Assembly: GCA_034189165.1 (NCBI GenBank)
Contig: JAXHVN010000026.1
Location: 1-36,257, forward strand
DNA from: JAASSS01 sp021767745
GTDB taxonomy: Bacteria; Pseudomonadota; Gammaproteobacteria; UBA5335
DNA length: 36,257 nt
Direction: 5' to 3'
Part shown: one piece after another, positions 1 through 7,978 of the stretch
Numbering within the stretch: the first letter of the stretch is position 1
Layout of the letters: every line of letters starts with the position of its first letter
Notes under the pieces: generated by a model
Told to the model about the DNA's origin: nothing
Database searches by the model: none
Seen by the model: the letters and a program-made list of their open reading frames with translations, nothing else
Program-made: the position numbers and the translations under genes

Positions 1-161
1 CCCGGCTCAGGGCTCCCGGCTCAGGGCTCCCGGCTCAGGGCTCCCGGCTCAGGGCTCCCGGCTCAGGGCTCCCGGCTCAGGGCTCCCGGCTCAGGGCTCA
101 GGGCTCAGGGCTCAGGGCTCAGGGCTCAGGGCTCAGGGCTCAGGGCTCAGGGCTCAGGGCT
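1..161. repeat. Heptamer-based tandem repeat (7 x 14 bp, then 9 x 7 bp)
   Basis: Bases 1-98 are seven perfect copies of the 14-mer CCCGGCTCAGGGCT, itself two related heptamers (CCCGGCT and CAGGGCT). Bases 99-161 are nine perfect copies of CAGGGCT alone, followed by a decaying end. The array starts at the window edge, so its full length is unknown. It lies downstream of the tsaB stop codon, with no gene between it and position 284. A 7-bp period is not a multiple of three, so copy-number change would shift any reading frame; a noncoding role is likely. There are no spacers, so it is not CRISPR. Confidence 0.95.
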
Positions 162-283
162 CAGTCAGGCTTGCGGCTTGTGGATTCCGCCGGGGTCGTG
201 ACGTGTCGGCGGCAACGATGAACGCCGCTGGCCGCTGAGGAGGCGCCCATGCGGCGGGCGGTCACCGGGCAGAAGGTCGGCGC

Positions 284-970
284 TCAGCTGCGCCAGGCCA
301 CCGCATCGCGCAGGTAGACCGGCAACGCCGAGGCGGCGGGCAGCCGCACACCCGCACGCCACTGGGCCAGCGCCTGCGGCAGCAGATGCCGGGCCTCGGG
401 CAGCAGGTCGGTCCGGCCGGGCCGCACCACGCCGTGCAGGGGCGTCAGCGCCTCGGGATAGGCCGCCCAGCCGGGGCCGACGCCCCACCAGTGGCCGCCG
501 GGCGGTGCGTTCGGCGCCTGCAGCGCCGCCGGCGCCACCAGGGCATCGGCCAGCACCGGCTGCATCCGTCCCTCCTGCCAGACATACCAGCCGGCGTAGA
601 CCTCCTCGAGCCGCGCATCGAGCAGCGCGCCCACGGCCGTGGGCGCATCATCGGCGGCATGTGCGCCCTCGGCCATGGCCGCGAGATCCGACACCGGCAG
701 CACCGGCAGGTCGGCGCCGAAGGCCAGCCCCTGCGTCACGGCGGCGGCGATGCGCAGGCCGGTGAAGCTGCCCGGGCCACAGCCGAAGGCAATGGCGTCG
801 CAGGCACCGAGACCGAGCTGCGCCTCGGCCAGCACCGCATCGACCATCGGCAACAGCAGCTCGCCATGCCGGCGCGGCGCCAGCTCGCAGCGGCTCAGCA
901 CCTGCCCGGCCTGCCACAGCGCGACGGAGCAGTTGTCGGTGGCGGTATCGAGCGCCAGCAGCGTGGTCAT
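284..970 (-). CDS. tsaB: TsaB, tRNA t6A37 threonylcarbamoyltransferase complex subunit
   Basis: 228 aa. TsaB is the non-catalytic ASKHA-fold partner that dimerises with TsaD. With TsaE it supports threonylcarbamoyl transfer to A37 of ANN-decoding tRNAs in the cytoplasm. The N-terminus MTTLLALDTATDNCSVALW and the GPGSFTGLRIA motif near residues 64-75 are typical of the family, and the length fits. The ATG (970-968) overlaps the yoaA stop codon by four bases (ATGA), which implies translational coupling as the last gene of an mrcB-yoaA-tsaB operon. The tsaB-yoaA adjacency is also seen in E. coli. Longer upstream extensions of this frame run through yoaA and are not coding. Confidence 0.95.
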   Translation of the reverse strand: MTTLLALDTATDNCSVALWQAGQVLSRCELAPRRHGELLLPMVDAVLAEAQLGLGACDAIAFGCGPGSFTGLRIAAAVTQGLAFGADLPVLPVSDLAAMAEGAHAADDAPTAVGALLDARLEEVYAGWYVWQEGRMQPVLADALVAPAALQAPNAPPGGHWWGVGPGWAAYPEALTPLHGVVRPGRTDLLPEARHLLPQALAQWRAGVRLPAASALPVYLRDAVAWRS

Positions 971-3054
971 GTGGACTCCGGATCGGGCTCGCTGGCACGC
1001 AGGCCGGCGAAAAACGCCTGCACCTGCGCCAGCTCCTCGGTGAGCGGCATCGGCGGCAGCGAACGCAGGAAGGTGCGCCCGTAGCCGCGGCGGGCCAGGC
1101 GCGGGTCGGTGATCATCAGCACGCCGCGATCGTCCTCCCGGCGCAGCAGCCGGCCGGCTCCCTGCTTGAGCGTGAGCGCCGCCGCCGGCACCTGTAGCGT
1201 GGTGAACGGGTCCTCGCCCGCCGCGCGGGCGGCCGCCAGGCGCGCGGCCAGCACCGGGTCGCCGGGCGCGGCGAAGGGCAGCTTGTCGATGATCACCAGC
1301 TGCAGCGCCGGACCGGGCACATCCACGCCGGCCCAGAAGCCGCCGGTGCCGAGCAGCACGGCATTGCCATAGCGACGAAAACTCGCCAGCAGGCGCGCCG
1401 GCGGCGCCTCGCCCTGCACCAGCAGCGGATAGTCGAGCGTAGCGCGCAGCAGCGCCGCGGCGATGCCGAGCGCACGGTGACTGGTGAACAGGAAAAAGGC
1501 GCGCCCGCCGCAGGCCTCGATGACCGGGCGGGCGGCAGCCACGGCGGCGGCGGTGTGCCCGGGATCGCTCGGCGCCGGCAACCCGGGCGGCAGGTAGAGC
1601 AGCGTCTGGCCGGCGAAGTCGAACGGACTGTCCAGGCGCAGCGTGCGGGGCGCTTCCAGGCCCAGCCGGCGCTGCATGTGGGTGAAGCTGCCGTCCACCG
1701 TGAGCGTGGCGGAGGTGAAGATCCAGGCGCAGCGCCGGCCGTAGATGTAGGCGGCCAGCGCCGGCGCGATGTCCACCGGCGTGCGGCGCAGGATAAAGCC
1801 GCGCGGGGTGAACTCCGCCCAGGCGACCTCCGCCGGCGAGTCGGCATCGGCGGCGTCCGGCGCCGGGGGCTCGGTGCGTCCCGCCCCCTCCCCGGCCAGG
1901 GCCGCCGCTTCGGCAGGATCGGCGGCCGCCGGCCCCGGGAGATCGCGCGGCGCCGCGCCGGCACCCACCGCCGCGGCCGAATCGCCCGGCGCTGCGGCCA
2001 GCACGGCCAGCTCGGCGTCCAACGCCAGGGCCCGCCGGCGCAGGTGATCCATGGCGTAGCTCTGCTCGGCCGGGGCCGCGAGGGCGGCGGCGAGCGCCGC
2101 CAGCCGGCCCTGGAGCGCCTCGAGCCGCGGACCGAAGCCGGGCTCGGCCGCACAGGCTGCCCACGGCAGGCGACCGCTGCCGCCCGGCAGCGCGTGGCGC
2201 AGGCCGTCCGGCGCGGCCTCCAGCGCCCGCGCCGCCTGCCACAGCTCGGGCGTCGCCACTTCCGGCGCGCGACCGAGCGCAGCCTGCACATCCTGCGCCA
2301 GCAGCCGCAGCATGCGCCCACTGAGGCGGCTGCCGAAGAAGCCGGCCGCCGCCTCGGGCACCTGATGCGCCTCATCGACGATGATCGCATCCGCGTGCGG
2401 CAGGATCTCGGCGAAGCCGTCCTGGCGCAGCGCCAGATCGGCGAACAGCAGATGATGATTGACGATCACCACATCCGCCGCCTGCGCCTCCCGCCGTGCA
2501 CGGGCGACGAAGCACTCGCCCAGCCGCGGGCACTGCGTGCCGAGGCAGTTCTCCGTGGTGGAGCTGACCTGCGCGCGCAGCGGATCCTCGCTGCCGAGCG
2601 CCGGCAGTTCGGCCAGATCGCCCTCGCGCGTCTGCTCGGCCCAGGCGGCGATCTCCAGCAGCATGGGCGCCGGGAAGGCGCCGGCCTGCGCCAGACCCTC
2701 GCCGAGCCGTTCCAGGCACAGGTAGTTCGCGCGACCCTTCAGCCGCACCACGCTGCCGGGCAGCCCGAGCGCGGCGCGCAGGCGCGGCAGATCCTGCTCG
2801 AAGAGCTGATCCTGCAGCGCGCGGGTGCCGGTGGAGATCACCACCCGCTGACCGCTGACCAGCGCCGGCAGCAGATAGGCATAGGTCTTGCCGGTGCCGG
2901 TCGCCGCCTCGACCAGCAGTGCCTCGCCCGCGGCCATGGCCGCAGCCACCGCCTCGGCCATGGCCTGCTGCGCGGCCCGGGGCCGGAAGTGCTCGAGCTT
3001 GCGGGCCAGCGGCCCGTCCGCCGCCAGCAGCGCTGCCGCCTCGCCCAGACTCAT
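967..3054 (-). CDS. yoaA: YoaA/DinG-family ATP-dependent DNA helicase (Fe-S, XPD-like)
   Basis: 695 aa, superfamily 2 helicase of the DinG/YoaA group, expected to unwind DNA 5'-3' during replication-fork repair. Visible motifs are Walker A ATGTGKT (about 51-57), four Fe-S cysteines (C113, C170, C175, C181), DEAH (227-230) and the C-terminal QGAGRLLR motif VI. It is about 60 residues longer than the E. coli YoaA I recall (636 aa). Most of the excess is an Ala/Pro/Gly-rich, acidic low-complexity stretch near residues 356-410. The start ATG overlaps the mrcB stop (ATGA), and the end overlaps tsaB. YoaA is preferred over DinG because tsaB is its neighbour, as in E. coli. Confidence 0.92.
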   Translation of the reverse strand: MSLGEAAALLAADGPLARKLEHFRPRAAQQAMAEAVAAAMAAGEALLVEAATGTGKTYAYLLPALVSGQRVVISTGTRALQDQLFEQDLPRLRAALGLPGSVVRLKGRANYLCLERLGEGLAQAGAFPAPMLLEIAAWAEQTREGDLAELPALGSEDPLRAQVSSTTENCLGTQCPRLGECFVARARREAQAADVVIVNHHLLFADLALRQDGFAEILPHADAIIVDEAHQVPEAAAGFFGSRLSGRMLRLLAQDVQAALGRAPEVATPELWQAARALEAAPDGLRHALPGGSGRLPWAACAAEPGFGPRLEALQGRLAALAAALAAPAEQSYAMDHLRRRALALDAELAVLAAAPGDSAAAVGAGAAPRDLPGPAAADPAEAAALAGEGAGRTEPPAPDAADADSPAEVAWAEFTPRGFILRRTPVDIAPALAAYIYGRRCAWIFTSATLTVDGSFTHMQRRLGLEAPRTLRLDSPFDFAGQTLLYLPPGLPAPSDPGHTAAAVAAARPVIEACGGRAFFLFTSHRALGIAAALLRATLDYPLLVQGEAPPARLLASFRRYGNAVLLGTGGFWAGVDVPGPALQLVIIDKLPFAAPGDPVLAARLAAARAAGEDPFTTLQVPAAALTLKQGAGRLLRREDDRGVLMITDPRLARRGYGRTFLRSLPPMPLTEELAQVQAFFAGLRASEPDPEST

Positions 3055-5363
3055 CGGCCGAACCACCGCCGCAGGATCTCGCCGAGTCCTGCCGGCTCGG
3101 CCGGTGCCGGCGGGGCGGCGTCGGGCCGTGGCCGTTCGCAGCGCACCTGTGCCTGCGGCGCCGAACCGCGGATGAAGGGCAGCTGACGCGCGCCGGGGCA
3201 GTCCGCCGGTGCCCGCGCGTTGCGCGCCGGCAGCACCCATTCCCAGTCGATGCGGGCCGGCGCCCGCAGCTGCAGCGGCGCCGGTTCCAGCGTTCCCATC
3301 AGCCCGGCCCAGACGCGCAGGGCGCCGGAGGCGCCATACAGCCCGGTGGGCCGGTTGTCGTCGCGACCGAGCCAGACGATCGCCAGCCAGTCGCCGGTGA
3401 AGCCGGCGAACCAGCTGTCGCGCGTGCCATTGGTGGTGCCGGTCTTGCCGGCGATCGCGAGCTCGCCGGACAGGTGCCGATAGACCTCGGCGCCGGTGCC
3501 GCGCCGTGCCGCCTCCTGCAGCGCATGCGCCACCAGATACACCGGCCCGGGCTCGAAGGCCTGGCTGGCCGCCGGCACGTCGGGCGTCAGCGGGCTGCCG
3601 TGCGCCTCGCGCACCGCGGTCACCGCGTGCAGCGGCCGGTAGACGCCCTCGGCCGCCAGCGGCTGGTAGATCTGCGCCAGCTCCAAGGGAGAAAGCTCGA
3701 CGGCCCCGAGCAGCAGCGAGGGGAAGGCCGCAACGGGCCGCTCCAGGCCGAGGCGCTGCAGCGTGCGCACCACGGCCGGCGGGCCGACCGCCATGCCCAG
3801 GCGCACGGTCGCGGCGTTGTAGGAGTGCACCAGCGCCTGCATCAGCGGCACCTGGCCGTGGAAGCGGCCCTCATCGTTGGTCGGCGTCCATTCCCGGCCG
3901 TCCGCCAGCGGCACGGTCACCGGCGCATCTTCCAGCGGCGTCAGCAGGGTGAAGCGCCGCGGCTGGGCAAGGGCGGTCAGGTAGACCGCCGGCTTCACGG
4001 CCGACCCGATGGGCCGGCGGGCCTGCAGGGCACGATTGAAGCCGCCCGCGCCCTCACGCCCGCCACGCACCGCGACCACCCGCCCGCTGCGCGGCTCCAC
4101 CAGCACCACGGCGGCCTCGACCTGATTGGCCGCGCCCGGATCCAGTCGCTCCAGGACCCGGTCGATCGCCTGTGCCATCCGCGCCTGCCGGCGCGGCTCG
4201 ATGCTGGTGAACACGTGCCGGCCGGCCGGCCGGCTCACGCCCCAGCGCGAGGCCAGCTCCGCCCGTACCAGATCGAGATAGTCCGGCTCGCGGGCCCGAC
4301 GCACCTCCCGCAGCGGCGCCACCGTGAGCGGCGCGGCGTGCGCCCTGGCAGCGGCGCCGGGGTCGATCAGCCCGCGGGCGGCGGCGACGTCGAGCACCAG
4401 ATCCCGGCGTGCCCGCGCCCGCTCGGGATGGCGGCGCGGGTTGTAGTAGGACGGTCCGCGCACCAGCGCCACCAGCAGCGCCTGCTCGTGCAGGGCCAGC
4501 GCGGCGGGCGGGCGCCCGAAGTAGAACTCGGCCGCGGCACCGAAGCCGCGCACCGCCCGCGCCCCGTCCTGCCCGAGATAGACCTCGTTCAGGTACGCCT
4601 CGAGCAGGTCCGGCTTGCTGAAGTGGCGCTCCAGCAGCAGCGAGGCGAGTGCCTCGTGCAGCTTGCGCAGCCAGGTCTGGCGGTTGTCCAGCAGGCGTGA
4701 GCGCACCAGCTGCTGGGTCAGCGTGCTGCCGCCCTGCACGACCTGCCCGGCCCGCACGTTCGCCCACAGCGCCCGGACGATGGCCCGTCCATCCACGCCG
4801 GCATGCGTCTCGAAGCGCTGATCCTCCACGGCCACCAGGGCGGCCTTGAGAAACGGCGGAAAGCCCGTCAGCGGCAGGTGGTGGCGCAGCACCTCGGGCT
4901 CGCCCAGCGTCGCCACCAGCGGCGCATCGAGATAGACGCCGTGACGGCTGCCACCCTCGGCATCGCCGATGCGCTCGACCCGTCCGCCGGCGAAGCTCAG
5001 CACCAGCCGCTCGGCCGGGCGCACCCCATGTGGGAGTACGCGGCGGCGCGCGAACCACTCCACCGTGCCGCCGGCGAGGCGGAACTGCCCGGCCACGGGC
5101 GTATCGCTCACCGGCTGGTAGCCCAGCTCGCGCAGGCGCGTGGCCAGTGCCGTGGGGGTAAGCGGCGTCTGCGGCCGGACCAGGCTCGGCGCGCCCAGCA
5201 CGCGATCGGCGATCACGCTGGCGGTATCACCGAACTCGCGGCGCACCTGCAGTTCGACCCCGACCGCCAACACCGTGACGACGGCCGCGCCAAGCAGCGA
5301 CAGTAACAGCAGCCATGCGCTCAGCCGCCGCAGCAGGGTTCCAGAACGGGTTCGCGTAGACAT
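3051..5363 (-). CDS. mrcB: Penicillin-binding protein 1B (bifunctional transglycosylase/transpeptidase)
   Basis: 770 aa class A PBP that polymerises lipid II and cross-links peptidoglycan. It has a short cytoplasmic tail and one membrane helix (about 14-37). A UB2H-like domain follows (about 65-150), the region that distinguishes PBP1b from PBP1a and binds the LpoB activator in E. coli. The glycosyltransferase domain has VEDQRF (Glu180) and GGSTLTQQLVR. The transpeptidase has SAVK (SxxK), SYN (SxN) and KTGT motifs, so both activities look intact. I chose the ATG at 5363; a TTG nine codons earlier is possible, and neither has a clear Shine-Dalgarno. It is the first gene of the mrcB-yoaA-tsaB unit. 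CpoB, a PBP1b regulator in E. coli, is encoded at 33195. Confidence 0.93.
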   Translation of the reverse strand: MSTRTRSGTLLRRLSAWLLLLSLLGAAVVTVLAVGVELQVRREFGDTASVIADRVLGAPSLVRPQTPLTPTALATRLRELGYQPVSDTPVAGQFRLAGGTVEWFARRRVLPHGVRPAERLVLSFAGGRVERIGDAEGGSRHGVYLDAPLVATLGEPEVLRHHLPLTGFPPFLKAALVAVEDQRFETHAGVDGRAIVRALWANVRAGQVVQGGSTLTQQLVRSRLLDNRQTWLRKLHEALASLLLERHFSKPDLLEAYLNEVYLGQDGARAVRGFGAAAEFYFGRPPAALALHEQALLVALVRGPSYYNPRRHPERARARRDLVLDVAAARGLIDPGAAARAHAAPLTVAPLREVRRAREPDYLDLVRAELASRWGVSRPAGRHVFTSIEPRRQARMAQAIDRVLERLDPGAANQVEAAVVLVEPRSGRVVAVRGGREGAGGFNRALQARRPIGSAVKPAVYLTALAQPRRFTLLTPLEDAPVTVPLADGREWTPTNDEGRFHGQVPLMQALVHSYNAATVRLGMAVGPPAVVRTLQRLGLERPVAAFPSLLLGAVELSPLELAQIYQPLAAEGVYRPLHAVTAVREAHGSPLTPDVPAASQAFEPGPVYLVAHALQEAARRGTGAEVYRHLSGELAIAGKTGTTNGTRDSWFAGFTGDWLAIVWLGRDDNRPTGLYGASGALRVWAGLMGTLEPAPLQLRAPARIDWEWVLPARNARAPADCPGARQLPFIRGSAPQAQVRCERPRPDAAPPAPAEPAGLGEILRRWFGR

Positions 5364-5595
5364 CGACGGTGCCGGCCAGGTGCCGGCCAAGTCTACCGCG
5401 GTGCGCCAGCCAACGGGGCGGAACCGGGTAACGCCTGCTCCTGGATAGCGCTGCTTTCCGGCGTGAATGCCCCGTCATGGTGCGTTGGCACGGGCTGCGG
5501 GGCGGCTCGGGCGCGGCGATCGGCAGCGAAAACCGGAACTGAAGCGGCCGCCGACGAAGTGCGCAAGATTGGCCCGCCGCTTGCAAGAGGAAGGG

Positions 5596-5676
5596 CGAGT
5601 GCTTGCCCCGTGTCGAGTACTCCTCTCTCTACTCTCTCTCGCACTTGAGGCGCCCTCCCCCAGGGCGCTTTTTTTT
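5596..5676 (+). ncRNA. Candidate small RNA ending in a Rho-independent terminator
   Basis: The 331-bp gap between the mrcB start and the phoU stop holds no credible gene, as both flanking genes are on the minus strand. On the plus strand, 5596-5602 (CGAGTGC) can pair with 5641-5647 (GCACTTG). They enclose a CU-rich loop with CTCCTCTCTCT, and a strong terminator follows at once. The loop is complementary to Shine-Dalgarno sequences. The 5' end is uncertain: I find no convincing promoter between 5364 and 5596. The call rests on the oriented terminator and the pairing alone. Confidence 0.35.
5650..5676 (+). terminator. Strong plus-strand Rho-independent terminator
   Basis: Stem GCGCCCT (5650-5656) pairs perfectly with AGGGCGC (5662-5668) around a CCCCC loop, followed by eight T (5669-5676). 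Read on the minus strand the hairpin has no U-run after it, so it is not a good terminator for phoU. No plus-strand coding gene precedes it. Confidence 0.85.
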
Positions 5677-5694
5677 GCCGTGCGGCGGCCGCTG

Positions 5695-6459
5695 TCAGGG
5701 CAGCTCGTCGTCGCCGGGCTGCGCCGGCGTAGCCTCCGGACCGCGCTCGCGCACCACCTGCGCCATCTCGTCGAGCGTCGTGTGGCGCACGTCCTTGCCC
5801 TCGACCAGGTAGATCACGTATTCGCAGATGTTGCTGGCGTGATCGCCGATGCGCTCGAGCGCGCGGGCACACCACATGAGGTCGATCATGCCGCGGATGG
5901 TGCGCTGGTCTTCCATCATGTAGGTGATGCACTGGCGCATCAGCATCTCGTATTCATGATCGACCCGCGTGTCCTCGCGCGCGACCGCGAGCGCCGCTTC
6001 GGCATCGAGCCGGGCGAAGGCGTCGAGCGCATCGCGCAGCATGCCGCGGACGTGGTTCGCCAGGCTCTCCAGCGAGGTGTAGTTGTGCGCCGGTCGCCGG
6101 TCGGTGATGGCGATGGCGGTGCGCGCGATCTTCTCCGCTTCATCACCGATGCGTTCCAGATCGGTGATGGTCTTGATGATGGCCACCACCAGACGCAGGT
6201 CGCTCGCCGCCGGCTGGCGCCGCGCGAGGATCTGGGTGCACTCCTCGTCCAGGCTCACCTCCAGGCTGTTGACCTGGTAGTCGTTGCTGGCCACTTCCTC
6301 GGCCAGCAGCACGTCCGCCTCGGTCAGTGCCCGCATTGCCCGGGCGATCTGCTGCTCGACCACCCCGCCCATGCGCAGCACCCGCCCGCGCACGTGCTCG
6401 AGCGCCTCGTTCAGCTGCGAGGAGATGTGGTGGGTAACGTCGACCTTGTCCATGTGCAT
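5695..6459 (-). CDS. phoU: PhoU, phosphate signalling complex regulator
   Basis: 254 aa, cytoplasmic all-helical protein made of two repeats of a three-helix bundle. The metal-binding-type motifs DLERIGDEAEKIAR and ALERIGDHASNICEY mark the repeats. PhoU links the Pst phosphate transporter to PhoR and keeps the Pho regulon off when phosphate is plentiful. The first ATG (6459) has an AGGAG six bases upstream; the ATG two codons later is less well spaced. phoU follows the porin with a terminator between them. No pst genes lie nearby, unlike E. coli, where phoU closes the pst operon. Confidence 0.95.
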   Translation of the reverse strand: MHMDKVDVTHHISSQLNEALEHVRGRVLRMGGVVEQQIARAMRALTEADVLLAEEVASNDYQVNSLEVSLDEECTQILARRQPAASDLRLVVAIIKTITDLERIGDEAEKIARTAIAITDRRPAHNYTSLESLANHVRGMLRDALDAFARLDAEAALAVAREDTRVDHEYEMLMRQCITYMMEDQRTIRGMIDLMWCARALERIGDHASNICEYVIYLVEGKDVRHTTLDEMAQVVRERGPEATPAQPGDDELP

Positions 6460-6554
6460 GCGCCTCTCCTCCGATCCTCGCCAGCTTGCACGCGAAACGG
6501 CCAGCCTAGCCAGTGCATGTGAAGTTGATATGGCAGGGTCGTGTGGGCAGCCGC

Positions 6555-6584
6555 AACGAAAGAGCCCGGCACGAGGCCGGGCTC
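6555..6584 (-). terminator. Terminator after the porin gene
   Basis: A perfect 9-bp stem, GAGCCCGGC with GCCGGGCTC (6562-6584), has a 5-base loop. On the minus strand it is followed by TTTCGTT. It sits 27 bases beyond the porin stop and would separate porin from phoU transcription, perhaps incompletely because the U-run is broken. Confidence 0.7.
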
Positions 6585-6610
6585 CGCAGGATCGGTCGGA
6601 ACCGATCGGC

Positions 6611-7813
6611 CTACCAGAACACCTGCGTGCGCAGCACGAAGAAGTTCGGCTCGTCTTCCTCGTCGCCGTTGGTGTCCTGCGCCATGATGTAGTCCGCCCA
6701 GATGCGGATGTACTTGTTGACGTACCAGTTGGCGGCCAGCGTGACGGCCTCCACCTCGTTGGTGACGTCGGCATCGGGCTGCTCGACCGTGTCGTAACGC
6801 ACGGCCAGCTCGAAGGCGCCGTAGTCGTTGATCGGGTCCACGCCCTTGAACACGCCACTGGAGGCACTGTAGGGGCGGGACTCGCCGGTCAGGAACCAGC
6901 TGGCGAAGGCGTACCAGCCCTCGACATCGCCCGACTCCAGGTCCTCGAACCGCTCCTCGAAGTCCTGATCATCATCATCGTTCAGGTCGGTGTCGACACC
7001 GATGTACTCCGCCTGGAAGGAGAACGGACCGAACACGGTCGCGAACTCGAGGCCGTACTTGGTGGCGCTGCTGGCCGGCAGCAGGCCGGTGTCGAAGGCG
7101 CGCGGGCCGCGGTGCACGTCCGGGCGGGCGCGGAAGCGGAAGCCCTCGTCCTCGAAGCCCAGATCGGTGTCCTCGGTCTCTTCCCAGTTCACCGCGGCGC
7201 CGAGGTGGACCACGCGATCCTTCTCGGCGATCGGCGCGAAGGTGCCGCGCACGCCCACGCCGAAGCCTTCATCGCCATCCTGCTCGTTGCCGGCTTCCTG
7301 ACCGTAGGCGGACGCCGCCGCCGACCAGTTGTCGGCGCCAGAGAACCAGCCAAGACCGATGCGGCGGGAGGTAGCCACAGTCTCGACCGGCAGCGAGCGC
7401 TCGGTGAAGGTGATGTACTTGGAGCTGGTGAGCTCTTCGAGGCTGAACGGCTGCTTGAACTGGCCGATGAAGATATCGCCGTACTCGAAGCCCTGATAGG
7501 TGATGTAGGCGTCCTTCAGCGACAGGTCGTCGTCGGCCACGTCGTACTGCAGCTTGTAGCCGTAATCCTCGTAGACCACGCCTTCCACCGCCAGGCGGGC
7601 ACGACGGAACTCGGTCTGCGAGGGATACTCGATCTCGTCCTCGTCCGCCAGCTGCAGGTCGACCTGGATGCGGCCGTCGATGTCGAACTCGAATGCCCCG
7701 TCATCGCTCGCAAACTTGATGCCGTCGCCGGTCTTCACCTCGACCGCGTGGCTGCTGGCGGCGGCAACCAGCCCAAGGGCTGCCAGCACGCCGTAGGCGC
7801 CGATCTTGTTCAT
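6611..7813 (-). CDS. OprO/OprP-family (phosphate-type) outer-membrane porin
   Basis: 400 aa. The signal peptide (about residues 1-23, cut after SHA) and C-terminal VFW, with a terminal aromatic residue, mark an outer-membrane beta-barrel. The family is shown by the FEFDIDGRIQVDLQLAD start, the FRRARLAVEG strand and the GDIFIGQFKQPFSLEELTSS loop. OprP/OprO of Pseudomonas take up phosphate or polyphosphate. Here the mature protein is strikingly rich in Asp and Glu (for example DLNDDDDQDFEERFEDLE), so anion selectivity should not be assumed. A clear SD (AAGGAG) lies upstream of ATG 7813, and a multi-unit Pho box lies about 120 bp upstream, between phoR and this gene. Induction by phosphate starvation is the likely control. 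Confidence 0.88.
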   Translation of the reverse strand: MNKIGAYGVLAALGLVAAASSHAVEVKTGDGIKFASDDGAFEFDIDGRIQVDLQLADEDEIEYPSQTEFRRARLAVEGVVYEDYGYKLQYDVADDDLSLKDAYITYQGFEYGDIFIGQFKQPFSLEELTSSKYITFTERSLPVETVATSRRIGLGWFSGADNWSAAASAYGQEAGNEQDGDEGFGVGVRGTFAPIAEKDRVVHLGAAVNWEETEDTDLGFEDEGFRFRARPDVHRGPRAFDTGLLPASSATKYGLEFATVFGPFSFQAEYIGVDTDLNDDDDQDFEERFEDLESGDVEGWYAFASWFLTGESRPYSASSGVFKGVDPINDYGAFELAVRYDTVEQPDADVTNEVEAVTLAANWYVNKYIRIWADYIMAQDTNGDEEDEPNFFVLRTQVFW

Positions 7814-7907
7814 CTACTTTCTCCTTGGATGTCCTTGATGCGCATCGTGCGGATTCGCGCCGGCACCGCAGGTTAGGGCTTCGGTCAGACGACGCAAATC
7901 GGCGGGA

Positions 7908-7963
7908 ACTTTAGGCGGCGAGAATTGCCGCGCGGTGACCGTCCTGTTTCAGAAATGTGACAA
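7908..7963 (-). promoter_or_regulatory. Pho box array and -10 for the porin
   Basis: Read on the minus strand, four 11-bp units run in tandem: TTGTCACATTT, CTGAAACAGGA, CGGTCACCGCG and CGGCAATTCTC (7963 down to 7920). The first and third match the PhoB half-site (C/T)TGTCA(C/T) best; the second and fourth are weaker. Ten bases after the last 7-bp half-site lies TAAAGT (7913-7908), a possible -10. This spacing equals that of the phoB promoter in this window. PhoB binding here would replace a -35 element. Confidence 0.72.
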
Positions 7964-7978
7964 CAACCCGAAAGGGGA

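Noticed and set aside
1..161. CRISPR array
   Set aside because: The units are contiguous without spacers and only 7 or 14 bp long.
5485..5498. TTGGCACGGGCTGC as a sigma-54 promoter for the candidate sRNA
   Set aside because: The distance between the GG and GC elements is too short and the TTGC element is incomplete.
5393..5932. 179-codon minus-strand frame between mrcB and phoU
   Set aside because: It overlaps the phoU end in another frame, has no family resemblance and crosses the terminator hairpin.
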